Below are positions 39,901 to 47,208 of a DNA stretch of 64,000 nt, one piece after another. Origin of the DNA: Metallyticus violacea (lineage: Eukaryota > Arthropoda > Insecta > Mantodea > Metallyticidae); assembly GCA_030762175.1 (NCBI GenBank), contig CM060834.1:69484001-69548000 (forward strand), in the 5' to 3' direction. The notes under the pieces are model-generated. The model did no database searches and had not been told where the DNA came from. It saw nothing but the letters and a program-made list of their open reading frames with translations. Made by a program: the position numbers and the translations under genes. Each line of letters begins with the position of its first letter. Position 1 is the stretch's first letter.

Positions 39901-41000
39901 TTTTTCGTGCCATAAATGTACGACACGGGACCCTTGGCTTTACTTCTCTTCCGAAGGAAGCCATACTTAGCACCGAAAAAAATCCATCGGTCCTGGCCGG
40001 GTTTGAACCCGCGATCTTGAGGTTTAGAAGGCAAGTATGGTTACCACTACACCACCAGGACCAACTAAGCTGAGATGATTCATAGCTTAGGTTGCAATTA
40101 TTGTGCTAAAATGTTGTTTTTCTTTCCGCCTTTTGCCTTCTCTCTTATTCCATAGTATAGCGTCTTCTGGAAACTTATGCTTTAATTTATTGTAACATTA
40201 AAAATCATATACACAATGAATGCATAAAGTAACTTCCCTGCATCATGCACTAGCTGCATAAACAACTATTTGCAGCTATTACAATGTTTCATATATTACT
40301 TAGGGAGTTTCTGATTTAAGAATGTATTGCCTTTAATTATAATTTAACTTTGTTTCTGTTTCTTATTACAATAATGGATTAAATGTTTTGGAGCTTTTAA
40401 TAAAAAAAGGCTGCAATGTTTTCTTGTTTTACCTGTTCAGTTTCCATTAAATAACCAAAATTTTTAAAATAGCTATAGTCTTTCTTGGGCAGAATTTGAA
40501 TTAAACTTTTTTCTTTAAAATATAAAATGGCTAAACATGTATTAAAATAGTTCTTTAGTACAGAAATAAATAGTATGCAAAACTATATATTCATCTGCTC
40601 TTATAAAAGTACAATGAGTATATTAATATGCATTTAATGTAATGTATGCTTCACAAATTCAAAGAACATTTCGATTTCTTCAAATGTATGTTAATGAAGA
40701 ATCACTGAAATTCTTATTTGATCTGAAGTAACATTAATAAATGCTTATGAAATAATCATAATTTGCATATATTTCCACGGAACTTACCCCTCCTCCAGCC
40801 AAGGTAATCTCATGTTCCCACGTGTGTAAGTCAAAATTATTGAAGTCATCGCTGAAGATGAGCTCTCCGGAGCAACATTTTTTGGGCGCCCTACTCCCGC
40901 TGGCAGTGGTCACTGTTGGGCGGCAATCTGGTGGAGGTCCATAGCTGCCGATGCCAGCGATTTTAAGCAGCTGCAGCATAAGCAGCGCGCCTGCCTTCAT
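14058..41000 (-). CDS. GNBP: GNBP/betaGRP-family GH16 beta-1,3-glucanase, 7 exons, no CBM39
   Basis: Predicted secreted endo-beta-1,3-glucanase or beta-1,3-glucan-binding protein acting outside the cell on fungal or dietary glucan. Exons join as 41000-40788, 37291-37137, 32907-32744, 28536-28279, 23782-23634, 21659-21558 and 14171-14058. These give 1155 nt (384 residues plus stop), all introns GT-AG, all phases consistent. Residues 1-20 form a weak signal peptide. GH16 fills about 45-384, with NWEFEMY, CTNPTFWGC, KMPAGDWLWPAIWL, the catalytic WPASGEIDLVE (Glu196, Asp198, Glu201), FHRYQLEWTP, NVAVGG and a VDYVKVWAL end. Typical GNBPs are about 480 residues with an N-terminal CBM39. This one lacks it, like the short lepidopteran-type beta-glucanases. 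Both catalytic glutamates are kept, unlike the non-enzymatic recognition GNBPs, so hydrolysis is likely. The introns total about 26 kb and are packed with transposon relics. The start codon is the only in-frame Met after the likely 5' acceptor at 41082-41083. Confidence 0.93.
14309..15440 (+). pseudogene. Degenerate mariner transposon
   Basis: In several + strand frames, broken by stops and shifts, mariner transposase blocks appear in order: an ITGDET block near 14890 (first catalytic Asp), FNAEWYNSLSPEIFPKG near 15050, LHHDNTPAHT near 15130 (second Asp) and HPPYSPDIAAWDF near 15200 (third Asp). Spacing fits the DD34D type allowing for indels. The upstream edge resembles a terminal repeat (GAGGCACTCAGAAAGTTTCT); ends are approximate. 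It is an inactive relic in GNBP intron 6, opposite in orientation to the gene. Confidence 0.75.
15550..16335 (-). pseudogene. Degenerate piggyBac-type transposase fragment
   Basis: On the - strand broken frames read EEEIIKFLRIILIMGLND (near 16270), an MSHNHF block, RFYKVQ, then NIIIDEFMVPCKKRL (near 16000-16030). Further on come a DVASNFYTNITLAHSLLD block (near 15790-15850) and NTFLCRRIHWNRQ. These are in the order of the piggyBac (DDE_Tnp_1_7) core, in which IDESMVPFKGR and DNFYTS carry catalytic Asp residues; here the second Asp context is altered. Many stops make it inactive. It sits between the mariner relic and the fold-back element. Confidence 0.7.
16347..16726. mobile_element. Fold-back (long inverted repeat) MITE-like element
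   Basis: Arms of about 148 bp at 16347-16494 and 16579-16726 are near-perfect inverted copies around an 84-bp loop. Both outer ends carry AATTATAATTAATCTGTCGT. The arms also share GGTTTCGAAGAGACATCCTC / GAGGATGTCTCTTCGAAACC. No coding capacity. The whole can form a long hairpin. Confidence 0.85.
16827..17120 (+). mobile_element. SINE family 1, old CpG-decayed copy
   Basis: Nearly full-length: tRNA-like head (CTGGTGGTGCAGTGGTAACC, GGGTTCAATCC), body, and the 3' end GATGTTAAAGAGCATCCGTAA. Almost every CpG found in young copies is TG or CA here. Lies in GNBP intron 6. Confidence 0.9.
18274..18420 (+). mobile_element. tRNA-derived head of a further SINE
   Basis: TCCTTGGTCTATTGGTTAGG is A-box-like and GGGTTCAATTCC is a B-box match, spaced as in a tRNA. 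What follows has no tRNA 3' half-stem, so it is a SINE head rather than a tRNA gene. It lies upstream of the LINE 3' fragment. Confidence 0.5.
18430..19335 (+). pseudogene. 3' end of a non-LTR retrotransposon (LINE)
   Basis: A + strand frame contains LCPLCGKVDKKLHCILEC, a C-x2-C-x7-H-x4-C knuckle starting at 18984. This is the kind found at the C-terminus of LINE reverse transcriptases. After a stop it continues REEIWNKKWNNLQAEI and REKWWRKVIKAKEEGN. Upstream KWEGRGNGMGKTGTMML precedes the knuckle as in such proteins. Stops and shifts show decay. Clade not determinable. Confidence 0.55.
19755..19826 (+). mobile_element. 5'-truncated SINE family 2 insertion with target-site duplication
   Basis: CACCTGTGGTGCCTCAGTAG followed by GCGGACGTTAACACTAAT and an (ACAA)n tail matches the 3' end of the family 2 copy at 55947-56232. 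It is flanked by an 8-bp duplication, ATCGTTCC, at 19747-19754 and 19827-19834. It therefore inserted into the pogo-like element. Confidence 0.85.
20580..20805 (-). mobile_element. SINE family 1 copy with an internal deletion
   Basis: The inverted body (CTCTTTAACTTCTCAGGTCA, GGCTTGAGGTTCTTTTATGT) ends in the tRNA-like head TTACCACTAGACAACCAGGA. The segment between body and A box, including the B box, is missing. Inserted within the pogo-like element. Confidence 0.85.
21558..21659 (-). CDS. GNBP: GNBP coding exon 6
   Basis: Residues 314-347: FYIIFNVAVGGVNGYFPDNV, NPGGKPW. Acceptor TTTGCAG, donor CGG|GTAAGA (phase 0). Confidence 0.92.
21968..22056. repeat. Purine-rich tract ending in (GGAA)n/(GGGA)n
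   Basis: Almost uninterrupted A/G over about 90 bases on the + strand, in GNBP intron 5-6 territory near exon 6. It could adopt triplex or stalled-polymerase structures. Confidence 0.85.
23634..23782 (-). CDS. GNBP: GNBP coding exon 5
   Basis: Residues 264-313: AYIKFSIDDQEIGKI, GGFWDLGKF, NPWRSGNKMAPFDKE. Acceptor TTTTCACAG, donor GAG|GTATAC (phase 0). Confidence 0.92.
24690..24942 (+). mobile_element. SINE family 2, older copy
   Basis: tRNA-like head GGTGGCTGAGGTCGTTAAGG and GATTCGATTCCCACCAGGAC, then GGTTTTCCTCAGTC, AAATGCCGGGGAAGTA and CTTCCTTCC. It ends in TGCCTATAATGCCTCAATAG. In GNBP intron 4. Confidence 0.88.
25856..25894. repeat. (CA)n microsatellite
   Basis: Uninterrupted dinucleotide repeat in GNBP intron 4. 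Confidence 0.95.
26430..27450 (-). pseudogene. Degenerate mariner transposon in GNBP intron 4
   Basis: On the - strand: QSIVEQDRCVTIDEIQRIL (helix-turn-helix region, near 27110-27170), IVTGDESWVHH (first Asp, near 26940), a degraded second block (RHKNNNASPHW near 26700) and LHEHLGGQRFEVDNGVKFKV (C-terminus, near 26540-26600). The order and content are those of a mariner transposase; stops and frameshifts abound. The second catalytic Asp is replaced. Ends not determined. Confidence 0.75.
28279..28536 (-). CDS. GNBP: GNBP coding exon 4 (catalytic exon)
   Basis: Residues 178-263: AIWLIPRYNQYGIW, then ASGEIDLVEMRGN with the nucleophile Glu196, Asp198 and acid/base Glu201. It ends FHRYQLEWTP. Acceptor ACGCACAG, donor CCAG|GTACGA (phase 1), a slightly weak donor. 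Confidence 0.93.
30513..31635 (+). mobile_element. Tc1/mariner-type element with TIRs and TA duplication, decayed transposase
   Basis: Left end CAGGGTGTTTATAAAGCCAC pairs with an inverted right end whose complement reads CAGGGTGTCTACAAAACCAC. TA flanks both sides (30511-30512, 31636-31637). The + strand contains broken transposase frames: an N-terminal helix-turn-helix-like part with SLRRASERLHLPRATIHK (30820-30875), RIWATENH (near 31045), YLDMLEQFLEPQLIQEG (31180-31230), DRFPNRRIGCIG and a C-terminal GCWKTF. This matches the DUF4817-type DDE transposons widespread in insects, as I recall them. At about 1.1 kb with stops it is not autonomous. It lies in GNBP intron 3 (28537-32743). Confidence 0.85.
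31939..31971. repeat. (AAT)n microsatellite
   Basis: Trinucleotide repeat ending in a short inverted (ATT) stretch. Confidence 0.9.
32744..32907 (-). CDS. GNBP: GNBP coding exon 3
   Basis: Completes Gln123, then residues 124-177: CTNPTFWGCERTG, ILNPIKSARIRS, FSFKYGRLEVRAKMPAGDW, LWP. Acceptor GTTTTAG, donor G|GTAAGT (phase 1). These are the most conserved GH16 strands before the catalytic loop. Confidence 0.93.
33406..33696 (-). mobile_element. SINE family 1, full-length, with target-site duplication
   Basis: Complete inverted copy from TTATTTTCGGACCCTCTTTA to the head ACCACTAGACCACCAGGACC. Flanked by AGAATTGAAAGT (33394-33405) and AGAACTGAAAGT (33697-33708), a 12-bp duplication with one mismatch. 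In GNBP intron 2. Confidence 0.92.
34201..34475 (+). mobile_element. SINE family 1, full-length
   Basis: GGTCCTGGTGGTGTAGTG head, GCGGGTTCGATCCCGG B box, body and GTTAAAGAGCGTCCGTAAAT end. It faces an inverted copy only 85 bp downstream. Confidence 0.93.
34561..34827 (-). mobile_element. SINE family 1, full-length, inverted partner of the copy at 34201
   Basis: GGACGCTCTTTAACATCTCA through CACTACACCACCAGGACCGA. Together with the preceding copy it forms a head-out inverted repeat within GNBP intron 2. Confidence 0.93.
35903..36049 (+). mobile_element. SINE family 1, old and 3'-truncated
   Basis: CAGTCCTGGTGGTCTAGTGG head with the B box partly deleted (ACCCAAGATCCCAGCC). The body runs to the ATTTACGGCATGTA segment, then stops. 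Most CpG sites are lost. Confidence 0.85.
36924..36991. repeat. (AAT)n microsatellite
   Basis: About 22 uninterrupted units just downstream of GNBP exon 2 (in intron 2). It yields a spurious poly-isoleucine open frame. Confidence 0.95.
37137..37291 (-). CDS. GNBP: GNBP coding exon 2
   Basis: Residues 72-122 plus two bases of codon 123: NWEFEMYVNNRTT, KDGKLFIKPTLTS, ENFLYYGTI, GANPAD. Acceptor TTTCACAG, donor CA|GTGAGT (phase 2). Confidence 0.92.
37292..39768. other. GNBP intron 1, left part; nothing recognised
   Basis: Very AT-rich and CpG-poor. No element with ends and no exon candidate with splice sites seen. Confidence 0.4.
39780..40066 (-). mobile_element. SINE family 1, young copy with perfect target-site duplication
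   Basis: Full-length inverted copy retaining its CpG sites. Flanked by the 11-bp duplication AAGCTGAGATG at 39769-39779 and 40067-40077. It stands out as CpG-rich in a CpG-poor intron, implying recent insertion. Confidence 0.95.
40788..41000 (-). CDS. GNBP: GNBP coding exon 1
   Basis: Codes residues 1-71: ATG at 41000-40998, weak hydrophobic leader, then CRPTVTTASGSRAPKKCCSG and the first GH16 strand (ELIFSDDFNNFD, WEHEITLAGGG). The donor is GGG|GTAAGT, phase 0. A plausible upstream acceptor (TTGCAG, ending at 41082) would make 41001-41081 part of a spliced 5' UTR. That UTR contains a 15-codon upstream ORF, which begins ATGACG and ends in TGA before the main ATG. Confidence 0.9.
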
Positions 41001-42328
41001 CCTTCCAATTCTTCTGGTCACTCTCAGAGTAGTAGCGCTTTTGTTACTCTCGCGAGACTTTCTGACGTCATCCTGGGGAACCTGCAATGATAGGATAAAA
41101 ACGTGGTTTGGTTGGGATTCATTATTCCGCTTTTTTGCGCGGTAAATCCCTTTTATTCGTTCGGCGCCAGCATTTCGGCGTAAAATGTATATCATTTACT
41201 TTGAAATACCCATAAATACCGGAAAACATGAATCGACTTTATCTCACTCATTTACTATCGCAGTATTTGCCGGAACTGTTCACATGAATTCGCGTATTAT
41301 TACGCGAGCCCATACTTCCCTACCCTATCAAAGTTTGTGTTCCTTGGTTCTTTCCCCTGGATATACATTGACAATATTTCTATAAAATCGTTGCTTTTAG
41401 TAGGATTAGTCCTAAATAATAGTGGCAAACTGGCAACCTTAAGATGTTTTAAAATTAGTAAAAAATTGACATTGTTAGAAAAAGAAAAGAATGATTTATA
41501 TTTGCATATAATTAGATTGTTGCCCAAATTTATTATGTCTTAAAAATAAGTATTTTATTATCTCTTCAAATCTCTATAATAAGGTCACCAAACAGGAAAT
41601 AAATATATAAATAAACATAATCAAAATATAAACATATCTCATTCGCAATACTCTAACACGCACCTTGGTTTTGATGAGGAAATTAAAGTTAATGGGGTAG
41701 AAGAAGGCTTGTTCACAAAAGAATGTCTACCGTACAGTATTCAATTGACACGAGGTTAGAATCAAGACACTAAAGGGACTTTAAAAAATATTAATGCCAT
41801 ATACGTGTTTTCGGCGTGGGAGGGGGGAGATAAAATTTCATTCAGCAACACTATGAGGAAATTTCATCTTTTTCAGTATATTCCGTTTGAAAAGAAATAG
41901 GGAAACATAATTATCTGTCACCTATCTTCAAATGAGTAAAATCAATGAAATCATAGATGTGGATTCATTAAGACGGAATAAGGTACAGTAGAAGCGGATC
42001 AAACGATCAAAATGTTGCAGGAATATCCATGACGTAGCTGAGAAGTTTAAAGTGGTCCCTTCTGCCATTCTTACAAATTAAACGAAATATCTTATGCATT
42101 GCGCATATTAAGTAGGAACTGTTCTAAGGATATTTTGAGAATAGTATATTTTGGTTATGTATATTCTATACTAGCTTATGGGATACACTTTTCAAGAACT
42201 GCGATTTTACCATCTATGATTTTTAAATAGCTAAATAAATTATTAACAACAATGCAGCAATTATCATCTGAAGTACTAGCAAACCGACTTTTTATAATTT
42301 AATGGTCGCATTATCTTCCACATATATA
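41001..42328. other. Upstream region of GNBP; probable 5' UTR and promoter area
   Basis: 41001-41170 is richer in GC and CpG than the introns. A likely 5' UTR exon boundary (acceptor) lies at 41082-41083 on the - strand, so the transcription start would be further right. I see no unambiguous TATA box or initiator. No mobile element recognised up to 42328. Confidence 0.3.
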
Positions 42329-43321
42329 CAGGGTGTCCCATTTATCTTGCTCAACCAAAATAAATGTTTATGATGCATCAAACGAGAAATTGTTTCAAAC
42401 AAAAGTTTTTTTCACATCATAGGGAAGTGCTTACTGAGGGTATACCTTTTTGTATCTCCATTAATGTATAAGCTACAGGATAGAACTTGTCGTTTCTTTA
42501 TTTAAATTATACCATGTGCATTTTATTCAAGAATAGATTTACCCTCTCCAAGAGCCATTCAAAACTGTATCACGCTTTTTCATTTTTGTCAATATCCAAA
42601 TGGTAAGGAGTGCAAGTTATTAAAGAAACCCAACTGTTTAATTCCTTAGATGTAACAATTACTCAGCTAATGCAGTATTGTAGTAGATTTCTGGATTTTG
42701 CTTATGATTTCCGCTTCATGTAAACACAGGTGCTCTGAGAGCGAGGTGGGTGTAGGTAAAACATCTCCCTCACCTTTCAAATTGTCGTTTCTTTAGCTTA
42801 CATGCCAGTGTACTGAACCATTAGTCATTCATCAGAGTAATTTAGTACTGTACTGAGCTATTGTGACTACAATTTTTCTTACAAGATGTGCACTAATGAA
42901 GAGATAGTAGAAATGCTCCTGATCTTCGTAGAACGTAAGTTGGCAAATAACGATTTATTTCATTACATTATTGAAGAGATTAAATGATATAGCTAACAAA
43001 CGCACTGTAGTTCTATTAAATAAAAGAAGTTACACATTTATAACTTCCATTTCTACTGTTTTCTTGACTAAAATTGTACTGTGAGATATATTTCTGGATA
43101 GCTCTTGGAGAGGGTAAGCGTATTCTTGAATAAAATGTACACAATGCCATTTGAAAAACAAAAAAGTTCTATTCCGATCTCCTACATTAATGGAGATACA
43201 AACAATATACCCTCAGCAAGAACTCCTGTGATGTTAAAAAACTTTTGTTTGAAATTTTTTTTTTTCATTTGACGCATCATAAAAAGTTATTTTGGGTGAG
43301 CAAGATAAATGGAACACCCGG
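42329..43321. mobile_element. Non-autonomous DNA transposon with roughly 230-bp terminal inverted repeats
   Basis: The left end CAGGGTGTCCCATTTATCTT and the complement of the right end (CCGGGTGTTCCATTTATCTT) are the same sequence. The match continues inward for about 230 bp, through TGATGC(A/G)TCAAA, TGTATCTCCATTAATGTA, CATTTTATTCAAGAAT and ACCCTCTCCAAGAGC. TA or TATATA flanks both ends. The interior (about 500 bp) has no transposase, so the element depends on another copy in trans. Confidence 0.9.
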
Positions 43322-43327
43322 TATATA

Positions 43328-44100
43328 CTACTGGCCATTAAAATTGCAATACATTGTGCGTGTGTCCATAATAGCCACGTGCAAATGATTTTCGTCTTCT
43401 TTTTCGGTCGAATAACGGGGCCGTTGGTTTCCTTCACGTCTGTGTGTTCGTACTACCTCGATTCACTGATTTCATATTCGTTTCGCCGTGAACGTATTTC
43501 GTCCACAACAGCATAAATTTCTCGGAATGACATTTTACACTCTCGATATGCCACACTTCTCCCTTGATCAAATTCAAGACACCTGCTGGTATTGTTGTTG
43601 TATTTTCGATCAGTCATACTTGTTCCTCCTGAGAAAATATGGGGTCGTTTTAATACGTTTCTTTCAAATCGCCTTCATTGCCACATTTTACCAAGGCTTT
43701 AAACACATTTGGGCCTGATTTCAATATTTTTGTGACAAATTACCAGTTCTCTCAGAAATAAAATTGAGGGATGGCATGTTTAATGGTGTAATGTTTGATA
43801 TGAATGTAAACGCCGAGCTTTATTTGATAGGCTTTCTTTTTTCATATTTCTCTTCTGTTTATTTTTAAAGTGATTTGGATATGTTTCTTGTGTGTGACGT
43901 CACGTATGGCATTACTGATTCTGGCTGAAGAATTAATGATCATACAAATTAGTTAGAAGACAGTTCTATGCCTCAAGTTAGCTGCATTTGATTTTTCAGA
44001 AAGATCGAAAGTTCCAAAAGAAAGAAAGAGAAAGCTGGTTGGGAGTTCAAAGTGAATGGCAAAGTCACACTGGTGAGCATCAAAGAATAAGTTAGTAAAG
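43328..44100. other. Possible decayed DNA transposon start beside the long-TIR element
   Basis: CTACTGGCCATTAAAATTGC at 43329-43348 resembles the terminus of insect Tc1-like elements as I recall them. I found no matching inverted copy in the window, and the short open frames beyond show no recognisable transposase block. Confidence 0.2.
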
Positions 44101-44470
44101 CTTCAACTTAGCCTAACTAAATGATTTATTGCAAGCTCTAAAACAGACAGCAGGGAAGAGGACAAGGAGTAGATAAACCAATAACTAATAGTAACAATAT
44201 TATGTTTCAAACATTTATTTGTATTTCTGCACTTTCCATGTTACATGGAAATATGCGCATATACTTGAAAATTCGATGCAATAATAGGGAATGTGTGTAA
44301 TTTAAACATAGAAACAATACAAAATATGAGTTTTATTCTTGCATTTGCGCACACACCAAATAGCTAAATCCCGAATTTAAAACAAGCATACGAATAGTAA
44401 AAATTTCGTTCTAACATTGTTCACAAATGTGTAATTTATACCCCAAAGAAAACGTGGGATTTTTTTTTGA

Positions 44471-44758
44471 TTTGTTTATTTACGGACGCTCTTTAATATC
44501 ACAGGTCATCAGTGTCCCATTCTATTCAGGGCGTGAAAGAGCCGATAAATTTTGCTCAGATTTTTTTCTTTCAGGCTTGAGGTTCGTTTTCGTGCCGTAA
44601 ATGTACGACACGGGACCCACGGCTTTTCTTCCTTTCCGAAGAAAGCCATACTTAGGATTTTTACGCCCGAAAAAAATCCATCGATCCTGGCCGGGTTTGA
44701 ACCCGTGACTTTGGGTTTAGAAGGCAAGTATGGTTACCACTACACCACCAGGACCGAC
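44471..44758 (-). mobile_element. SINE family 1, full-length young copy
   Basis: TTTACGGACGCTCTTTAATA through CTACACCACCAGGACCGA, with CpG sites retained. Confidence 0.93.
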
Positions 44759-44880
44759 AATTTTATTTTCAAATCAGATTATCAAATTCCATGCATTTCT
44801 GAGAGTTCGGTAGTCAAATACACGTAATAACATAAAAAGTTAATGAACATACTCTGTAAATGATTGATTTTTTTGATTGA

Positions 44881-45109
44881 TTTATTTATGGACGCTCTTT
44901 AACATCTCAGGTCATCAGCGTCCCATTCAACTCAGGGCGTGAAACGACCGATAAATTTTGCTCAGAGGCCTCTCTTTCAGGCTTGAGGTTCTTTTTCGTG
45001 CCGTAAATGTACGACACGGGACCCACGGCTTTACTTCCCTTCCGAAGGAAGCCATACTTAGGATTTTTACGCCCGAAAAAAATCCATCGATCCTGGTCGG
45101 GTTCGAACC
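44881..45109 (-). mobile_element. SINE family 1, copy lacking most of its tRNA head
   Basis: Full body in inverted orientation, ending abruptly at the B box (GGTCGGGTTCGAACC) where unrelated sequence begins. The A box is absent, so this is a 5' truncation. It is in tandem orientation with the copy at 44471. Confidence 0.92.
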
Positions 45110-45699
45110 TTAATCTGTAAAGGCAGGTGCTACATGAGCTGGTACGGAATGTATGCGGTACCAGTTTGGAGGTGGCAAAGTTTGGAGCTTTGGAATTTCA
45201 GATGTCCACGTTGTATTTTAAAACAAGGACAACCGCTGTATATATTTATGCCGAGCTCGTTTTTACGTTTTTTTTTTATTTAGTTAAATTGAATTATTAA
45301 TCGCAGAAGATAGTGGAAAACACTTTTCATTTAAGGAAGATTGCTTGCTAATGGGAGATGAAAGGCTTAACGTAATTTTAAGCACAAGAATGTCTGCCAC
45401 ACACTTTAGATTTATCCACAATGAACACAAAATAGTTTTTATTCATATGATTATATATATATATTTTATTTCCTACTTGCATGACAATGTCATCAGTTCA
45501 AGAATCTTCTATCTTTCCTTTCTACGAAAGTCAAACTGAAAGTCACGAGCAACATATTTTTATAAATCACATTAATTTACTTTTGGAAAAACATTGTCCT
45601 TGTTTTTTACACTTTTCTTTATATTTCCACGCAGTCTCATTGTTTTTCATCGTTCTGGGAGCCTGAAAATTTTCTTACGATGAGAACTGAGTTTCAGGA

Positions 45700-46570
45700 T
45701 TGCGTAAATACTAACGCACCTTTCGGTGATGTCCTCCATCGTTTAGTAACATTGTTTCGAATGCATAATAATGGAATCAACTTTCATCACCCGTCACATT
45801 AACCTATCTCTGAGGAAGTTCTTTAAGGAAGATTTTTTTTCTCTTTAGTTCTGTTGTTGCGGGTCAATAAACGGGAAACACGGCGGGAGCATACTTTCCG
45901 AGAGCCTGAACTCCTGATTGCAAAATAAATAAGTATAAGTTTTTTATTGGTTACCCAATGTGAGTAAAAGTTGCATTATAAATATCCGGCGCCTCCACCA
46001 ATATGTCACGGCTTACAAAGAGCCACTCGCTTTTAAAACCTAATACTAACACCTCATCATCTCTGGATTGCACTGTGTCATATTCAGGTTTTGCAGGATT
46101 TCATCCAGAAACACGTCGGTCTTCCTTAAAGATAGCAGACCCTTCCTGGAACCGACTTTGCCTTCTTTGGCGCTGAATAACCAACCGGCTTCTTTCCACC
46201 TTTTGACAGTTGCTTCGATTCTGATGTGTGATGTTGGATGCAAGTCTCTCAGTTACAAGTCGGTGCATAAAATCATTCTACTGCTAACATAATTGCGATA
46301 TTTTTTATACAAATGCGTTTTTGAGGTGCTGACAAACGGGATCAGTTCTTCATGTAAAGTGTAACCTACAAGTTCTTTTGAAATGTCGGTAGTCTCACAA
46401 ACTTCACACACTTACTCGCCGATCATTTAATCTAATATATCTGCGCAAAAATTCTGATGTTTTTTGCACCTTTTGGAAGTCCTTTCTTTGGGTGTGGATC
46501 ATCTTCAAGTCTGATATGATCATGTTTAAATTCAGCAGACAACTTTAACTGCTAGAAATAAAGGAGAAGA
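45700..46570 (-). pseudogene. Very degenerate mariner-like relic
   Basis: - strand frames read EFKHDHIRLEDDPHPKKGLP (near 46480-46540; the mariner helix-turn-helix linker), ISKELVGYTLHEEL (near 46350) and, further on, VTGDESWFHYYAFETM (45740-45800; first Asp). A stretch between them does not match a transposase, so a deletion or insertion is likely. Ends not seen. Confidence 0.55.
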
Positions 46571-46813
46571 GCACCCATATACTTTTATAAATTTGCTATG
46601 ACTTTCCTTTCGTCTTAAATAATCTTACACAAAGAAATTTATCACTGCACGATATCATTTTATTGCATCCACAACACTCTGCTTTAGAAAGCTGTATTAA
46701 ATAAAATATTTGAAACAAATGCTTGATATTTGAAGTGAATGCTTAGCACAGATGTAACAATGTAAAATATAATTAATACAATTGCATGACCACTTATGAT
46801 GATGGCTGATAAA

Positions 46814-46860
46814 TTTTCATACTATATAATTTTCATACTATATAATTTTCATACTATATA
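46814..46860. repeat. Tandem 16-mer, about 3 copies
   Basis: TTTTCATACTATATAA repeated three times, merging into an AT run next to the hairpin repeat. Confidence 0.9.
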
Positions 46861-46866
46861 TATATA

Positions 46867-47009
46867 AAAGAAAAATAAAGTAGCACTATTAGCAATGTAA
46901 CAAATTAACAGTAATTATAGAAACTTTAAAAGGATAAAACACTAAGATAAAGTCACACTTGAAATCGCTATATTTCGAACTTGTTGAGTTCTTCTATGGC
47001 AAGAAAACA
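46867..47009. repeat. Hairpin-bearing repeat, copy A
   Basis: Begins AAGAAAAATAAAGTAGCACT and includes AACAAATTAACAGTAATTAT, GGATAAAACACTAAGA and AGTCACACTTGA. It ends with a 34-nt hairpin at 46967-47000. A second copy starts about 195 bp further on, and an inverted third is near 49.3 kb. Confidence 0.85.
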
Positions 47010-47060
47010 AGCTTTTATATATATATATATACAAGCTTGTTTTCATGTTATATATAATAT

Positions 47061-47208
47061 AAAAGAAAAATAAAAATAAAGTAACACTATTAACAATGTA
47101 ACAAATTAACAGTAATTATAACAGTAGAAAGGATAAAACACTAAGAAAAAGTCACACTTAAGATTGCTATATTTCGAACTCGTGGAGTCCTTCTATGGCA
47201 TGAAGAGA
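47061..47208. repeat. Hairpin-bearing repeat, copy B
   Basis: Same order of blocks as copy A: AGTAACACTATTAACAATGT, AACAGTAATTAT, GGATAAAACACTAAGA, AGTCACACTTAAG. The 34-nt hairpin is at 47166-47199. Confidence 0.85.

Noticed and set aside
40734..41195. Longer GNBP start at the Met near 41195
   Set aside because: This reading crosses the likely splice acceptor at 41082-41083 and adds a basic, non-secretory N-terminus. The Met at 41000 is preferred.
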